The translations under genes were made by a program, and so were the position numbers. Positions 62,705 to 64,000 of a stretch of DNA of 64,000 nucleotides are shown here, in pieces. The first letter of the stretch is position 1. Each line of letters starts with the position of its first letter. Source of the DNA: Nansenia antarctica (lineage: Eukaryota > Chordata > Actinopteri > Argentiniformes > Microstomatidae); NCBI GenBank assembly GCA_963989245.1, contig OZ022339.1, positions 23,549,697 to 23,613,696 on the forward strand, given 5' to 3'. The notes below the pieces were generated by a model that saw only the letters and a program-made list of their open reading frames with translations, had not been told where the DNA came from and did no database searches.

Positions 62705-63255
62705 GTAGTCTCTGACACGTTCAGGCCTACCTCCTGGAGAGCGTTCCTAATCTAATTTGTTATGACGGTGAGCATTCTTTGGTCATCCACTGTCGACGTC
62801 TGGCAACCAGATGGGCGCTATAGAGCCAAGTCCATATCCTTGACCTCCCACCTATCACTAATTATACATGCAAAGGACCTTTATCCATCTCTCTCACAGT
62901 TTAGACGACACAAACACAAATACAAACAGTCAACATTGAAATTGAGCTGCAAACACAGCAAATCCAAATACTAGGAGGGTGGAAATGATGTTGGATATTG
63001 ACAAGGAGACTGAATGCCACAAGTGCGTGGAGGACAGATAACGGGTTGGTTTGGTCTGTTTTTCTTTTTGTTGAGAAATTGGTTATCAAACTTTCTAAAT
63101 AAAACTAAACACATACATACTGTATGTGCCGAATTCGACATTCCTTGTATTAAAGTTTACACCAAATGACAACAAAGAATTGTGGTTTAATCTGAGGAGA
63201 GGAAAGTTCATACACAGCCTGGTTCCATCAAATCAGAATGTTTTGCTTTTGGGTT
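62705..63255. other. Unassigned right-end sequence
   Basis: No exon of kif6 or other gene found; small open frames lack recognisable domains. Confidence 0.35.
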
Positions 63256-63258
63256 TGT

Positions 63259-63534
63259 CAGGGTTCCTACAAGTTTCAACAAGTCAAATTTAAGACCTTT
63301 TTTAGACCTCTTTTTTTTAACCCTATCCCTAACCCTTTTTTCTGGTTCCAGCTTGATTAATTTTCGCGTAAATAGATGTGGTCGGACTGATTTCCTTGCA
63401 GGATCTCATTTTGAATACCTAACACCTCATTTTTAGTCCGAATAACTGAAATTTGCAACCTTTTTAGGCCTTATACATATTGGATTGTTGGATTTTAGAC
63501 TTTAAGGCTTTTTAAGACCAGCACGGGAATCCTG
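63259..63534. mobile_element. hAT-type MITE (CAGGGTTCC family), copy 3
   Basis: CAGGGTTCCTACAAG to GCACGGGAATCCTG, with an internal TTAACCCTATCCCTAACCC patch not present in the other copies. Confidence 0.72.
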
Positions 63535-63539
63535 GTTTG

Positions 63540-63681
63540 TTTTCTCATGTGGAGATTCTGACCCCCCTGTTTCTTCATAGGCATATGAATGTGGACATTT
63601 AACGCTTCAGCTATAACACTAAAGACACACTTAAATGTGGTGTAACAATTTTGTATCAACTCTGTATCTGTGCCTGAGTTT

Positions 63682-63713
<32 letters not shown>

Positions 63714-64000
63714 TTGTGTGTTTGTGGCAAGAAATTGGGGAGAGATGGGAAGGAGACCAACTTTGATCTTGTTGAAATAAACATCTTGTGGTAAGCTGAG
63801 GACGCCACAGACGATGTGGGCTCCTCATGGCAACGCTTCAGTCCAGTCTAGAAGGTAGGAGGGGGTCACGTATGACAGGACTGGGTCAGTGGAAGACTTT
63901 GGTAAAGAGGACATACATGGCACTCATCGAACACAGTGGCAGACATACTTAGACGGTTGGTTGGTTTGTTTGTTTGTATGTTTGTGTCTCACTCTTTGAC
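63540..64000. other. Right end of the window, no gene seen
   Basis: It includes a (TG)n tract near 63686-63716 and (GTTT)n at 63958-63985. Confidence 0.4.

Overview
The window is vertebrate nuclear DNA, almost certainly from a teleost fish. It has small phase-consistent exons in long introns, many hAT-type MITEs with 8-bp target duplications, Tc1-like elements, tRNA-derived SINEs, fish-type LINE 3' ends, and very abundant micro- and minisatellites. The species cannot be named from the sequence.

Three protein-coding genes can be assembled, all on the minus strand. (1) kcnk17 (TALK-2-like two-pore-domain K+ channel): five exons between 21971 and 12367, complete, 302 codons plus stop. (2) kcnk16 (TALK-1-like two-pore-domain K+ channel): five exons between 33724 and 25050, complete, 290 codons plus stop. 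(3) kif6 (kinesin family member 6): seven consecutive exons between 61282 and 41458, encoding part of the coiled-coil stalk and tail; the motor domain lies beyond the right edge and the last exon(s) were not found. The order and shared orientation KCNK17-KCNK16-KIF6 match human 6p21.2. The two channel genes have the same exon architecture (exons 1, 2 and 4 are 213, 115 and 169 bp in both), as expected of tandem paralogues. TALK channels are background K+ channels with two pore loops per subunit that work as dimers in the plasma membrane; kif6 is unrelated in function and only a neighbour.

Layout: 1-12 kb is repeat-rich with no gene found; 12.4-22.0 kb is kcnk17; 22-25 kb is intergenic; 25.0-33.7 kb is kcnk16; 33.8-41.4 kb is mostly large tandem arrays and may hold the missing 3' end of kif6; 41.4-61.3 kb is kif6; 61.3-64 kb is kif6 intron or upstream sequence, all repeat.

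The most unusual signal is that tandem arrays cover splice junctions of the channel genes. In kcnk17 a 33-bp array of about 17 units repeats the end of exon 2 with its 5' splice site, so each unit carries the first-pore filter codons VTTIG followed by GTAAGG. The unit is a multiple of three, so nearly every duplicate donor is in frame. In kcnk16 an array of some 55-60 units repeats the 3' splice site and first 16 bases of exon 3, the other half of the same filter (GYGNLS). The two paralogues have therefore amplified opposite sides of the same intron inside the K+ selectivity filter. A third array in kcnk17 repeats the acceptor of exon 5. Other notable items are a minisatellite grown from a MITE terminus, one grown from LINE reverse-transcriptase codons, MITEs with internal TTAGGG tracts, a LINE whose pre-insertion site survives elsewhere in the window, and a (TG)n(TC)n tract forming the polypyrimidine tract of a frame-neutral 51-bp kif6 exon.
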